A DNA stretch of 33,306 nucleotides from Nocardia africana NBRC 100379 (GTDB lineage: Bacteria; Actinomycetota; Actinomycetes; Mycobacteriales; Mycobacteriaceae), in contig NZ_BDAV01000030.1 of assembly GCF_001612635.1 (NCBI RefSeq), positions 1 through 33,306 on the forward strand, in the 5' to 3' direction. Position numbers and translations under genes: made by a program. The notes under the pieces are model-generated. The model was not told where the DNA came from, did no database searches, and saw only the letters and a list, made by a program, of their open reading frames with translations. Positions 15,445 through 22,874 of the stretch are shown piece by piece; positions within the stretch are counted from its first letter, which is position 1; each line of letters begins with the position of its first letter.

Positions 15445-15476
15445 GCCCAACACCTGGGTGAACAGGTGCAGGGCCA
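15445..15476 (+). promoter_or_regulatory. Strong hairpin in the antirepressor leader
   Basis: GGCCC-AA-CACCTG pairs with CAGGTG-CA-GGGCC around a 6-nt loop (GGTGAA). It lies between the Cro-like stop (15439) and the antirepressor ribosome site GAAAGGA (15483-15489). No T tract follows, so it is not a standard terminator. It could attenuate transcription or limit translation of the antirepressor. Confidence 0.65.
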
Positions 15477-15495
15477 TGACTTGAAAGGAAAGTCA

Positions 15496-16293
15496 TTGAG
15501 CAACGATACCGGCCAACTGATGCCATTCAACTACGCGGACAATCAGGTGCGGGTCGTCATGATCGATGGTGAGCCGTGGTTTGTCCTCGCTGACCTCTGC
15601 GCCGCGCTTGACATCGCAAACCCGCGAAATGTCAACGCGCGGTTGGCCGACGACCAAAAGGGTGTCCGCCGAATGGACACCCCTGGCGGCGCACAGCTGA
15701 CTGCCATGGTGAACGAGTCCGGCATGTACGAGGTCGTCATCCGATCCGATAAGCCGGAGGCGGTTGCGTTCCGCCGCTGGATCACCGGGACTGTGCTCCC
15801 AGAGATTCGCCGCACCGGCAGTTTCCAGGGCGCCGCTGCACCGCGCGCGTTGCCGTCGACCCGCGAACTCGCGCAGATGGTGATCGACGCTGAAGACGCT
15901 CGGGAGGCCGCCGAGAAGCAGCTCGGACTTGAGGTCAAGGCGCGGCAGGCGATGGAGTCCTATGTCAAGGACCTCGAGCCGCGCGCGGAAGGTTATGACC
16001 GGTTCATCGACGGCGACGGAACCTATGCCGTCGGCGTTGTCGCGAAGATGCTCGGCACCGGGCAGAACAAACTGTTCGCCGAGCTGCGGAACGCGAAGAT
16101 CTTCATCGCGAAGGGCGCGCTGCGGAACACCCCCTATCAGCAGTACATGCACCACTTCGACGTGAAAGCGTTCGAGTACACCCGTGAAGACGGCACGCAT
16201 GGTGTTTCGTACAAGACCAGGATCCAGCCGTCCGGGGTCGAGTTCATCGCCCGCAAGTTGGGCCGCCCGATCCAGCAGGAAGTGGCGGCATGA
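15496..16293 (+). CDS. Phage antirepressor (BRO-N plus KilAC)
   Basis: I choose TTG 15496 (265 aa), seven bases after GAAAGGA; an ATG at 15436 would run through the leader hairpin. The N-terminal BRO domain shows VRVVMIDGEPWFVLADLCAA, then DIANPRNVNARL and AFRRWITGTVLPEIRRTG. A coiled region (about 135-170) leads to a KilAC-type DNA-binding domain with VGVVAKMLGTGQNKLFAELR and a closing GVEFIARKLG. Such proteins antagonise the repressor or bind DNA early in induction. The stop overlaps the next ATG by four bases. Confidence 0.92.
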   Translation: MSNDTGQLMPFNYADNQVRVVMIDGEPWFVLADLCAALDIANPRNVNARLADDQKGVRRMDTPGGAQLTAMVNESGMYEVVIRSDKPEAVAFRRWITGTVLPEIRRTGSFQGAAAPRALPSTRELAQMVIDAEDAREAAEKQLGLEVKARQAMESYVKDLEPRAEGYDRFIDGDGTYAVGVVAKMLGTGQNKLFAELRNAKIFIAKGALRNTPYQQYMHHFDVKAFEYTREDGTHGVSYKTRIQPSGVEFIARKLGRPIQQEVAA

Positions 16294-16484
16294 CCACGCC
16301 CGCTATCACGCGCATCCGCTACAGCCGCCGAGAAGCCGCGCAGCAACTCTCGATCTCCGAGCGTTCCCTCGACCGTTTGCGCGCCGCTGGCCAGATCATT
16401 GCCCGGGTCGACGGCGGCCGCATCTACTACGACCACAGCGAGCTCGAGAGCTACGCGAAGTCCCGCGCCGTGGCGGAGGACTGA
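16290..16484 (+). CDS. Excisionase-like MerR-type HTH protein
   Basis: This 64-aa protein has a winged-helix excisionase pattern: YSRREAAQQLSISERSLDRL, then RAAGQIIARVDGGRIYY and an alpha-helical end. Proteins of this type bend DNA at att and direct integrase towards excision, or act as small regulators. It overlaps the antirepressor stop (ATGA), so its expression follows the lytic switch, consistent with a recombination directionality factor. Confidence 0.8.
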   Translation: MTTPAITRIRYSRREAAQQLSISERSLDRLRAAGQIIARVDGGRIYYDHSELESYAKSRAVAED

Positions 16485-16615
16485 TGCGCCGCCACATCCC
16501 CCACCCGCACGTCGAGCACGACGACCTGATTTTCGTGCGTGATCTCGCCATGGTCGCGCTGCTGATGCTCGCCGCCGTCGCGATCGGTGCCGGCCTCACC
16601 TGGTTCATGTCATGA
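16484..16615 (+). CDS. Small single-pass membrane protein
   Basis: A 43-aa ORF starts in the TGATG overlap with the excisionase-like gene. It has a His/Asp-rich N-terminus and one hydrophobic segment MVALLMLAAVAIGAGLTWF near the end. The family is unknown. Tight coupling on both sides supports it as a real gene. Confidence 0.6.
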   Translation: MRRHIPHPHVEHDDLIFVRDLAMVALLMLAAVAIGAGLTWFMS

Positions 16616-16785
16616 CCGGCGTCGCGATCGCCACCGCCGTCGTGATGTGGGCGTATGCAGCGCTCGTGATCGTCGCCACCGCAAAGGAATTCGCTGAATC
16701 GACCCCTGAATGCGGTCGCCCGGCGCGGGTGTCGATTCCTCGCGCCGGGCAGACCGCCCAAACCCCGATACCCGGCGATGCGTGA
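16612..16785 (+). CDS. Small hypothetical protein with N-terminal hydrophobic segment
   Basis: The 57-aa ORF overlaps the previous stop by ATGA. Residues 3-22 (GVAIATAVVMWAYAALVIVA) are hydrophobic, followed by a polar, proline-rich tail. It may be a membrane anchor or a signal-like segment. The family is unknown. Confidence 0.55.
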   Translation: MTGVAIATAVVMWAYAALVIVATAKEFAESTPECGRPARVSIPRAGQTAQTPIPGDA

Positions 16786-16827
16786 GCTCGTACCTCGCGC
16801 GCGCCATCGAGAACAGGAGCATATCCG

Positions 16828-17007
16828 ATGGGTAGACATCACAACGTTTCTCGCTGGCGCAGGATGCTGCGCCGCATTACTGGCCGCCGACCCGCGCAGC
16901 ACGTCTTCGATCCCGGCACCCGGCTGCTGCCGGTCATCACTACCGAGCCGTACGAACCGCCGACGGTCGAGCTCCCGGTCTACACGCCGGAGGTGCCGTC
17001 ATGCTGA
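16828..17007 (+). CDS. Small basic hypothetical protein
   Basis: AGGAG lies eight bases before ATG 16828. The 59-aa product has an Arg-rich start (MGRHHNVSRWRRMLRRITGR) and a Pro/Thr/Glu-rich tail. Its stop overlaps the next ATG at 17001. No known domain is evident. The basic N-terminus may contact nucleic acid. Confidence 0.55.
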   Translation: MGRHHNVSRWRRMLRRITGRRPAQHVFDPGTRLLPVITTEPYEPPTVELPVYTPEVPSC

Positions 17008-17354
17008 TCGAACACGGTGTCGACACCGTCACCCCGCTCGACGCGGCCGGCGACCGCACGTTTGTTGTCGAATTCCAGTCCGGACCGGGATTCCGCATCA
17101 CGTCCGCCGCGGCTCTGCACCTCGCACAGCAGCTGCTCGTTGCGCTCACCGACGTCGGCACCCTGCCACCGCCGAACCTTGACGATATCGCCGCGGTCAA
17201 CGTGCTCACCGAAGCCGCCGCCGACGCGAAGTTCCTCGGGCACCTCGAGCTCGCTGACCGGCTGCGGCACGTCATCCGAACCCGATTCGGCGCGGTGCCT
17301 CGGCACGATCTCGACATCGCCGTCGCAGAACGGCTGATCGGCGGTGTCCGATGA
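17001..17354 (+). CDS. Hypothetical early phage protein
   Basis: This is a 117-aa protein with a GGAGG ribosome site. The first half is beta-rich (RTFVVEFQSGPGFRIT), the second helical (NVLTEAAADAKFLGHLELAD). It overlaps both neighbours. I do not recognise a family. Confidence 0.7.
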   Translation: MLIEHGVDTVTPLDAAGDRTFVVEFQSGPGFRITSAAALHLAQQLLVALTDVGTLPPPNLDDIAAVNVLTEAAADAKFLGHLELADRLRHVIRTRFGAVPRHDLDIAVAERLIGGVR

Positions 17355-17533
17355 TCATCCTCGGACACGTCTACACCGTCGGCGGGCTGGCCTATCTCGC
17401 CGCGGTGGCTTACGGCCTGGCGCAGAACGAGATCCGCGCTCGCCGCCGCAGTCGCACCTCCCGCGCCAACACGACCACTGCCGCGGCAGTCGGGCGCGCG
17501 CGGCAGCGTTACGACCACGACAGGGCGGCGTGA
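17351..17533 (+). CDS. Small membrane protein
   Basis: The 60-aa product starts in an ATGA overlap. One hydrophobic segment (residues about 2-23, ending AYLAAVAYGLAQ) precedes a highly basic tail with RARRRSRTSR. This predicts an N-out, C-in single-pass protein. Function unknown. Confidence 0.65.
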   Translation: MIILGHVYTVGGLAYLAAVAYGLAQNEIRARRRSRTSRANTTTAAAVGRARQRYDHDRAA

Positions 17534-18090
17534 TGGCCGATTGGCAGCTGCAGGCGCTATGCCGCGCCGACCCCGAGCCGGAGACGTTCTACCCGGAGCC
17601 CAGCAACAAGCGCCGTGTACTCGACGCGAAAGCGCTGTGCGTCGTCTGCCCCGTGCGCCGGGACTGCGCCGAGGACGCCGCCGACCGCCTGGAGCGGTTC
17701 GGAATCCACGGTGGATTCCTCACCGACGACCCCGGCGAATGGGAACGGCTGCACACGTACATCGGACGCCCAGTTCCGCCTAAACGGCGCACCGCGCCGC
17801 ACGCCGTTGTCTGTTCGCAGTGCGGAACCGAATTCGTCGCGCGCGTACCCGCCCTCACGAAATGCGGGCCGTGCACTCAGGGCCTGGTGCCGGCCGGTCC
17901 GACCGTCGCGCGGGTCAAGCAACTCCGCGACGCCGGTTGGACCTTCGCCCAGATCGCGTCGGCAGCGTCGTGCATGAACACGGGAACGGTGGCCGGCCTC
18001 CTGCGGCCAGACCGCAAGTGGGTGACCCCGACCACCGCGGAACGCGTGCTCGCGATCGAGGTCACGCCCGACCAGACAGGAGAGCCGTGA
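17533..18090 (+). CDS. WhiB-family regulator with added zinc ribbon and HTH
   Basis: I start at ATG 17533 in a TGATG overlap (185 aa). The four Fe-S cysteines of Wbl proteins are C10, C36, C39 and C45 (C-X2-C-X5-C at the end), followed by a GIHGG turn in place of the usual G[IV]WGG. Wbl proteins bind sigma-A and tune transcription. Beyond about residue 90 there is a second cysteine set, C94-x-x-C97 and C111-x-x-C114, then a helix-rich part VARVKQLRDAGWTFAQIASA and TGTVAGLLR that resembles an HTH. Wbl proteins are usually about 80-130 aa, so this extension is notable. In mycobacteriophage TM4 a WhiB protein affects host septation and superinfection; a similar role is only a possibility. Confidence 0.88.
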   Translation: MADWQLQALCRADPEPETFYPEPSNKRRVLDAKALCVVCPVRRDCAEDAADRLERFGIHGGFLTDDPGEWERLHTYIGRPVPPKRRTAPHAVVCSQCGTEFVARVPALTKCGPCTQGLVPAGPTVARVKQLRDAGWTFAQIASAASCMNTGTVAGLLRPDRKWVTPTTAERVLAIEVTPDQTGEP

Positions 18091-18329
18091 TGGCCCGCTA
18101 CGGAATCGACCAACTCGACCAGTGCGCCGCCGACGCGCTCGCCCTGTCCTCGCGAGTGCGGGAATCACCGCCCGAGCAGACATACCGAACGCTCACCTAC
18201 CAGTGCCACCGCGACCCCGAGCGGATGGCGCAGCTGCTGATGACACTCGCGGTGTTCGTCGACCCGGAGACCGCCACTACGGGCGAGCTGCTGCGCATCG
18301 TCGGCCGGATCACCGGTGATGCAGCGTGA
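18090..18329 (+). CDS. Hypothetical early phage protein
   Basis: This is a 79-aa, mostly helical protein starting in a TGATG overlap with the WhiB-like gene. No motif recognised. Its last codons overlap the GTG start of the cysteine-rich gene. Confidence 0.65.
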   Translation: MARYGIDQLDQCAADALALSSRVRESPPEQTYRTLTYQCHRDPERMAQLLMTLAVFVDPETATTGELLRIVGRITGDAA

Positions 18330-18592
18330 GCCGCGACTGCGGTGCGGAGTTGTGCCGCAACTGGACCGGGCAGGGCTGCATCTGCGAAGTGGTCGGCATC
18401 GAGCCCGACCTCGTCGATCCCTGCGCCGAGCACCCGATCTGCGACGGCTGCAACCGGTGCGAACTGTGCCAGCGCTGCAATTGCGGCCCTGACTTCGACG
18501 AATGCGAACACCTCGATCGGTGTCCTTGCTGCGGCGCCTGCACCTGGTGCGACGAATGCGAATGCGAATGCGAACGGAGACGTGATGTCTAG
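18326..18592 (+). CDS. Cysteine-rich protein, 20 Cys in 88 residues
   Basis: It begins at a GTGA overlap. Cysteines are spread along the chain in C-x-x-C, C-x-C and CC pairs, for example CDGCNRCELCQRCNC and CPCCGACTWCDECECECE, with few His residues. This suggests multiple Zn (or other metal) knuckles or a metallothionein-like function. I know no specific family. The next gene is also cysteine-rich. Confidence 0.7.
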   Translation: MSRDCGAELCRNWTGQGCICEVVGIEPDLVDPCAEHPICDGCNRCELCQRCNCGPDFDECEHLDRCPCCGACTWCDECECECERRRDV

Positions 18593-18713
18593 CGGATGCC
18601 CGCGCGGCTGCCCCGAGGGGGAGTGCTACTGCGCCGAACCGACCTACGCCGATTTCCTGACCTGCCGCGCCTGCGGCAGCGACGACGGCGCCTGCTACTG
18701 CGGGGAGGAATAA
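18585..18713 (+). CDS. Second small cysteine-rich protein
   Basis: The 42-aa ORF (ATG 18585, with CGGAGA upstream) overlaps the preceding gene by eight bases. Cysteines occur as C-x3-C, C-x-C, then CRAC and CYC near the end. It was probably duplicated from, or works with, the preceding protein as a metal-binding peptide. Confidence 0.6.
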   Translation: MSSGCPRGCPEGECYCAEPTYADFLTCRACGSDDGACYCGEE

Positions 18714-18716
18714 CCC

Positions 18717-19772
18717 ATGCCTATCTCGACCACAATCACGGTCGGTACCAACGATTTCCGTCACGCCCTGATCGCGGTGCAGCGACATGTCGAGCGCGAC
18801 AAGGACATCCCGACCACGCACCGGATTCGGCTCGCGGTCGCCAGCGAGAACGTCACTGTAACCGCGACCGACACCTACACCGCCGGCATGGCGCTCGTGT
18901 CCGTGTGGGACTACGAGGGCGCCGCGTGCACCGTCGATGTCCTGCCCGAGGACATGGCGAAAGTGCTGTCGATCTTCACCGGCGGCAAGGACAAGGCCGA
19001 CGAACCCGAACACACGCTGCGCCTCGACATCGAGGCAAGCAAGCTCACCGTGACCGACAATTCCGGGCTGATCGATGGCCGCGCGTTCAAGGTGCCGCGG
19101 CTGCCCACCGACGGCGGTTCGCTGTGCACGGTGCCGAATCTGATTGCCCGGCAGTGCGGCAGCGACTCGACTCTGCTCGCCGACATGGCCGTCAGCGGCG
19201 AAATGATGGCCCGGTTCAAGCACGCGTCGAACACCTACGGCCATGCGCTGGTGATCGAGGCACACTCGGCGAGCCGGGCGATCCTCATCCGCTGCGGCGA
19301 ATCATTCCTCGGGCTGATGATGCCGACACGGCTCGGCGACACCGAGCGCACCGAGATCCGCGACTGGTCCGAAGCGTGGGCGCGCCGACTGCCCGACATC
19401 GTCGCTGCGGCCGACAAGGACCGTGCCACCGCGGAAACCAACGCGACCACCGTCACGAACGTCGTTCCGATGCGCGGCACCGCCGCCCGCACCGACCTCG
19501 GCGACGACCGCGAACTGTTCCTGCACGCGGTCGAGCTCGTGATCCGGTCGCAGTTCGGATCAGTGTCGATGCTGCAGCGGAAATTGCGGATCGGTTTCGC
19601 CAAGGCCGCGCGGCTGCTCGAGCAGATGGAGATCCGCGGCATCGTCGGCCCCGCCGAGGGCAGCAAGGCCCGTGACGTGCACGTCGCCGCCGACCTCGCC
19701 GACGAAGTCGTGAACGCGCTGCGCGACGGCGACACCGTCACCGACGCCAACAACGAAAACGAGGCCGAATGA
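18717..19772 (+). CDS. Sliding-clamp-like protein fused to an FtsK gamma domain
   Basis: The 351-aa protein starts at ATG 18717 after GGGGAGGAA. Residues about 6-205 show repeated clamp-like units resembling DnaN: VTVTATDTYTAGMALV, LPEDMAKVLSIF, LTVTDNSGL, and later GEMMARFKHA, LVIEAHSASRAILIRCGES and LGLMMPTRL. A charged linker leads to 262-323, which matches the FtsK gamma winged helix closely (ELVIRSQFGSVSMLQRKLRI, GFAKAARLLEQMEIRGIVGP and EGSKARDV). FtsK gamma reads KOPS and contacts XerD. No FtsK motor domain is present. A clamp-like body with an FtsK gamma head suggests a DNA-bound replication or recombination accessory. The clamp assignment is weaker than the gamma assignment. Confidence 0.82.
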   Translation: MPISTTITVGTNDFRHALIAVQRHVERDKDIPTTHRIRLAVASENVTVTATDTYTAGMALVSVWDYEGAACTVDVLPEDMAKVLSIFTGGKDKADEPEHTLRLDIEASKLTVTDNSGLIDGRAFKVPRLPTDGGSLCTVPNLIARQCGSDSTLLADMAVSGEMMARFKHASNTYGHALVIEAHSASRAILIRCGESFLGLMMPTRLGDTERTEIRDWSEAWARRLPDIVAAADKDRATAETNATTVTNVVPMRGTAARTDLGDDRELFLHAVELVIRSQFGSVSMLQRKLRIGFAKAARLLEQMEIRGIVGPAEGSKARDVHVAADLADEVVNALRDGDTVTDANNENEAE

Positions 19773-20512
19773 TCACCGTGGTTTGGTTGTGCGGCACCGG
19801 ATTCGGCGACCGCATCGACGGCGTATCGCAGGTGTTCGCCGACTGCCTCGACCCGGCACGATTCGAATTCGAGGCGATCATGTACCCGGCCGACTACGGC
19901 ACCCGACTGTCGTATGCCGAGAGCGTAGCCCGCGGTCGTGTCGCCCTGACCAACGCGATCCGCGTAACCCCGAACCGTGTGGTGTGCGGTGGCTACAGCC
20001 AGGGCGCACGGATCGCGGGGGACATCGTCGCCGAGATCGCGCGCGGCGAGTGGCCCGGACTCGAGGTCGACGCGTGCGCGCTGATCGCCGACTCGCGGCG
20101 GCCGTGGCTGGCCGGCATGCCCGGCGAGGCTGCGGCACCGGGCTACGGCGTCGAGGGCGAACGAGCGATCCCGGCCATACCTACCTTCTGGGCCGCCGCG
20201 CCCGGTGACCCGATAACCGCGCTGCCCGAGGGCAATCCGCTGCGGTCGGTCGCCGACCTCACCGAGTGGTTTTCGATCGCCTCACCGGCCGACGCGCTGC
20301 GGTGGGGCCAGGACCTCGTCGACCGCGCGAAGGCCGGCCGCTGGCAACGCTGGTGGTCATTCGCGGACTGGCGCGACTGGGGCGGCGCCGCGGAGTACGC
20401 CCGCAACTATCTGCCGCCCCCGTTCGGCGCGGGCCGCCACACCGCCGCCTACATCGAGCTCGGGCTCGCTGCCCGGCTCGCCGCGACGATCAACCGGGCG
20501 GTGCGCGCGTGA
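19769..20512 (+). CDS. LysB/cutinase-like alpha/beta hydrolase
   Basis: The 247-aa protein overlaps the clamp-like gene by ATGA. It has the serine-hydrolase elbow GGYSQGA (Ser77), a candidate Asp147 in AAAPGDPI and a candidate His224 in GRHTAAY. These are the triad order and spacing of actinophage LysB (mycolylarabinogalactan esterase) and host cutinase/PE-PPE-type hydrolases. LysB normally works at lysis and is encoded near lysin A, so a place in the early operon is odd. No signal peptide is visible. It could be a LysB homologue with an early or accessory function. Confidence 0.8.
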   Translation: MITVVWLCGTGFGDRIDGVSQVFADCLDPARFEFEAIMYPADYGTRLSYAESVARGRVALTNAIRVTPNRVVCGGYSQGARIAGDIVAEIARGEWPGLEVDACALIADSRRPWLAGMPGEAAAPGYGVEGERAIPAIPTFWAAAPGDPITALPEGNPLRSVADLTEWFSIASPADALRWGQDLVDRAKAGRWQRWWSFADWRDWGGAAEYARNYLPPPFGAGRHTAAYIELGLAARLAATINRAVRA

Positions 20513-20856
20513 GGTCATTCGAGGAATACGACGCCACGGCCCGCGACGAGCGCCCGTTCTCCAACTCGACCGAGTGGGAGATCTGGTACTTCAGCGTGTG
20601 CTGCGGCGGCGGCAACCCCGAGCGTGCGTATGTCGACGACGCTGAGGCCGAGCGCGATCCGGCCGCCGGATGTCCGCTGATCGCGCTCTCCGCACTCGGG
20701 AGACGTCCGACCGAATGGGTGGGCGGCCACGGCCGCTACCGCTGCCGTGAGAAGACGCTGCCCGCCGACGCCCGCCGCGCCGAGCGTGAGGCCGAGCAAG
20801 CCGCGGTCGAGGCCCAGCACTACGGGCCCTTGTTCGACATTGAGGGGGGGTCGTGA
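20509..20856 (+). CDS. Hypothetical early phage protein
   Basis: The GTG start overlaps the hydrolase stop (GTGA). The product is 115 aa, with cysteines in VCCGGGNP, CPLI and YRCREK that may bind zinc, and a charged helical C-terminus. Function unknown. Confidence 0.65.
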   Translation: MRSFEEYDATARDERPFSNSTEWEIWYFSVCCGGGNPERAYVDDAEAERDPAAGCPLIALSALGRRPTEWVGGHGRYRCREKTLPADARRAEREAEQAAVEAQHYGPLFDIEGGS

Positions 20857-20877
20857 CGTCTCAGGAAGGAGGCAGCG

Positions 20878-21231
20878 ATGGATGGCGTGGCGCGAAAGCC
20901 TGTCGACCAGCAGGAGTGGATTCGCATTCTGCGCCGCGTCCAGATGACGCTGGGCACAAAGTATCTCGGCCTCATGATGTCGACGTACGCCAATTTCGAT
21001 GGCTCGCGCGTGTTTCCGGGTGTGGCAAAGCTGGCGCTGGTGATGTGCGTGTCGGAGAAGACCGTCAAACGCGCGCTGTCGGAACTGCGGGCCCTCGGCA
21101 TGGTCGAGCGGGTGAAGCAGGGCAATCGGCACGAGGGCGAGGCCGATACGTACCGGCTCACCGTGCCGACCGATCTGTTCGACCGGCCGATGCTCGACCC
21201 GGAGGAGAAGGGCATGTCTGGGGGGCACTGA
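20878..21231 (+). CDS. HTH replication-initiator-like protein
   Basis: AGGAAGGAGG precedes ATG 20878. The 117-aa protein carries a winged-helix: KYLGLMMSTYANFDGSRVF, GVAKLALVMCVSEKTVKRAL and ELRALGMVERVKQG, then YRLTVP. This is the pattern of the N-terminal domain of phage replisome organisers (DnaD/RepA-like HTH_36). It ends in MSGGH. The iteron-like repeats start inside its last codons and continue downstream, so it is the natural candidate to bind them. Confidence 0.8.
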   Translation: MDGVARKPVDQQEWIRILRRVQMTLGTKYLGLMMSTYANFDGSRVFPGVAKLALVMCVSEKTVKRALSELRALGMVERVKQGNRHEGEADTYRLTVPTDLFDRPMLDPEEKGMSGGH

Positions 21232-21420
21232 CGACCCTCGGAAATGTCTGCGCCCCAACGAGTCTGGGGGTCACGGGTGACCTGTGGAATCTGTGGACAA
21301 GTTATCCACAGGCGAAATGTCTAGGGGTCATTGATGACCCGTGGATTAGCGGCCGGCCGAAAAGTCTGGGGGTCATTTCGAACGGGTCTGGGGGTCATTT
21401 CGGAATGTCTGAGGGTCACC
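21216..21420 (+). repeat. Seven iteron-like repeats, probable replication origin
   Basis: The consensus GTCTGGGGGTCA occurs with small changes at 21216, 21246 (degenerate), 21262, 21320, 21365, 21387 and 21408. The last three are spaced 22 and 21 bp, two helical turns. Some copies extend into a palindrome, such as GGGTCATTGATGACCC at 21326-21341. A perfect DnaA box TTATCCACA lies at 21303-21311, facing an imperfect inverted partner CTGTGGACAA at 21291-21300. The following 21425-21475 is AT-richer. Adjacent to an initiator-like gene, this is the hallmark of an iteron origin. Confidence 0.8.
21303..21311 (+). promoter_or_regulatory. DnaA box (TTATCCACA)
   Basis: A perfect match to the bacterial DnaA box consensus, set among the iterons. 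A near-match on the opposite strand (TGTGGACAA) abuts it, and another TGTGGACAA occurs near 21510. It suggests that host DnaA assists origin opening. Confidence 0.75.
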
Positions 21421-21604
21421 CACGACCCCCCACCATTATTTACCAACCCAATACCACTACTACCCGCGTGGCTGGCTCTCGAACGCAACTCACTACGGCG
21501 CCCGCGAACTGTGGACAAACCCCATCCCATCGACGGACCGGAAGACCGCAACTGGCACCGGCCGATCGCCTCACCCCTCTCGGCCACCGAGGAGCAGAGC
21601 AACT

Positions 21605-21949
21605 GTGAGCCCGAAGCCGTTCACCATCCATCGCCGAGCCCGCCGTGTCGACCCGATCGTCGAGTCGCCCGCTGCCGTGGAGCCCGGCCCGAAAGCTCTT
21701 CCCGCTCCGGGGAGTACTGCTCCCGGCGTATCCGCGGGCAAGGTCTGCGGAACGTGCGGCGCCTACGCCGTCAACCCCGATCTGCATGCCGAGTACCACC
21801 GGCGAATGGACAGCTGGGCGCGGCGCATCAACGACATCGCGTCGATTGTCCTGCACGTTTTCCACGCACGGGGATACCTCCCCGCCGATGAGAACACCAC
21901 CCCCAGCAGTGGGAGCACCGCGAACGCCGCCACCCATGCCGACGAGTGA
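21605..21949 (+). CDS. Hypothetical protein with a Cys/His motif
   Basis: The GTG start lies about ten bases after GAGGAG. The 114-aa product has a Pro/Ala-rich N-terminus, CGTCG followed by HAEYH (a possible zinc site) and helix SWARRINDIASIVLHVFHARG. It is the first gene after the origin. Family unknown. Confidence 0.65.
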   Translation: MSPKPFTIHRRARRVDPIVESPAAVEPGPKALPAPGSTAPGVSAGKVCGTCGAYAVNPDLHAEYHRRMDSWARRINDIASIVLHVFHARGYLPADENTTPSSGSTANAATHADE

Positions 21950-21995
21950 CCCGGCCCAGCGCACCTCAACTCAGACCTCGAAAGGACCCACGCCG

Positions 21996-22874
21996 ATGCG
22001 TGACACCACACAGAACCCCGACCCCAAGCTCCGGGCGATGGTGCTCGTCGGCACCGCCCTCGCGGCCGTGACCGAACTACTCGACCTCGAACCGCAGCAA
22101 CCGCCGGCCGAACCCGACCCCCGGCCTGCCGAAGTCGACCCAGTCAACGCGTGCCGCGACGCGCTGGACAAGGCCGAGTGGACATCCCACGACCGGCTCA
22201 CCGCCCACCCGCACGGACTCACCGCCGAATGCACCTGCGACTGCGGACAGGTCGAGACCATCGTCGGCCCCGACGTCCCGAACGCCGGACCCGTCGCCGA
22301 ACTCGCCGCGGTAGCGACGAACAACATAGCCGCCGTCCTCGACCGGCTCGCCGACGCCGAAGCCGAACGCGACCAGGCCGTCCGCGAAGCCGACGGCGAC
22401 CGGCAACTCGTCGACGTGCTGCGCGCCCAACGCCGCGAAGCGCACGAGCGGCTGCGCACGACACGGGCACACGCCCACGATCTGCACGCCGTGATCGCCA
22501 GCCGCGAACTCGAGCTCGACGCCGCCCGCGCCCGCATCGACGAACTCACCGCCGACCGCGACCAGGCCGCCGAGATGATCGCCCACTTCGCCGACCTCAT
22601 CGGCAAGGTGTGCGACCTGCTCGGCATCGTCAACCGCGACGACCGGGAAATCCTGCCGCTGCTGCGAGACGTACTCGACCAGCAAGCCGCCCGCGCGGGC
22701 AAGCTCGCCGACATCCGCATCCTCGCAAACCAATGGGCCGAACAGGGTGTCGCCGCGTATGCCATCACCGCGCAGACCGCCTACCGCCGTGATGCCGGCC
22801 GCGAGATCCTCGCCATCCTCGACTGCGACACCGCCACCGAGAACACCGCGGGGGAGGCCGGCAACCATGAGTGA
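21996..22874 (+). CDS. Coiled-coil hypothetical protein
   Basis: The ATG at 21996 follows GAAAGGA, giving 292 aa. After a Pro-rich N-terminal part and a CTCDCG pair, residues about 110-215 form a long, charged coiled coil (for example LADAEAERDQAVREADGDRQ and SRELELDAARARIDELTADR). A helical C-terminus follows. A structural or scaffold-like role in early infection is possible. No catalytic motif is visible. Its last codons overlap the next ATG. Confidence 0.75.
   Translation: MRDTTQNPDPKLRAMVLVGTALAAVTELLDLEPQQPPAEPDPRPAEVDPVNACRDALDKAEWTSHDRLTAHPHGLTAECTCDCGQVETIVGPDVPNAGPVAELAAVATNNIAAVLDRLADAEAERDQAVREADGDRQLVDVLRAQRREAHERLRTTRAHAHDLHAVIASRELELDAARARIDELTADRDQAAEMIAHFADLIGKVCDLLGIVNRDDREILPLLRDVLDQQAARAGKLADIRILANQWAEQGVAAYAITAQTAYRRDAGREILAILDCDTATENTAGEAGNHE

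Noticed and set aside
15436..15495. Upstream ATG of the antirepressor
   Set aside because: It would translate through the leader hairpin and has no ribosome site; the TTG at 15496 follows GAAAGGA.
21216..21420. CRISPR array
   Set aside because: Repeats are 12-17 bp, spacing is irregular and short, and no cas genes are present; iterons explain them better.
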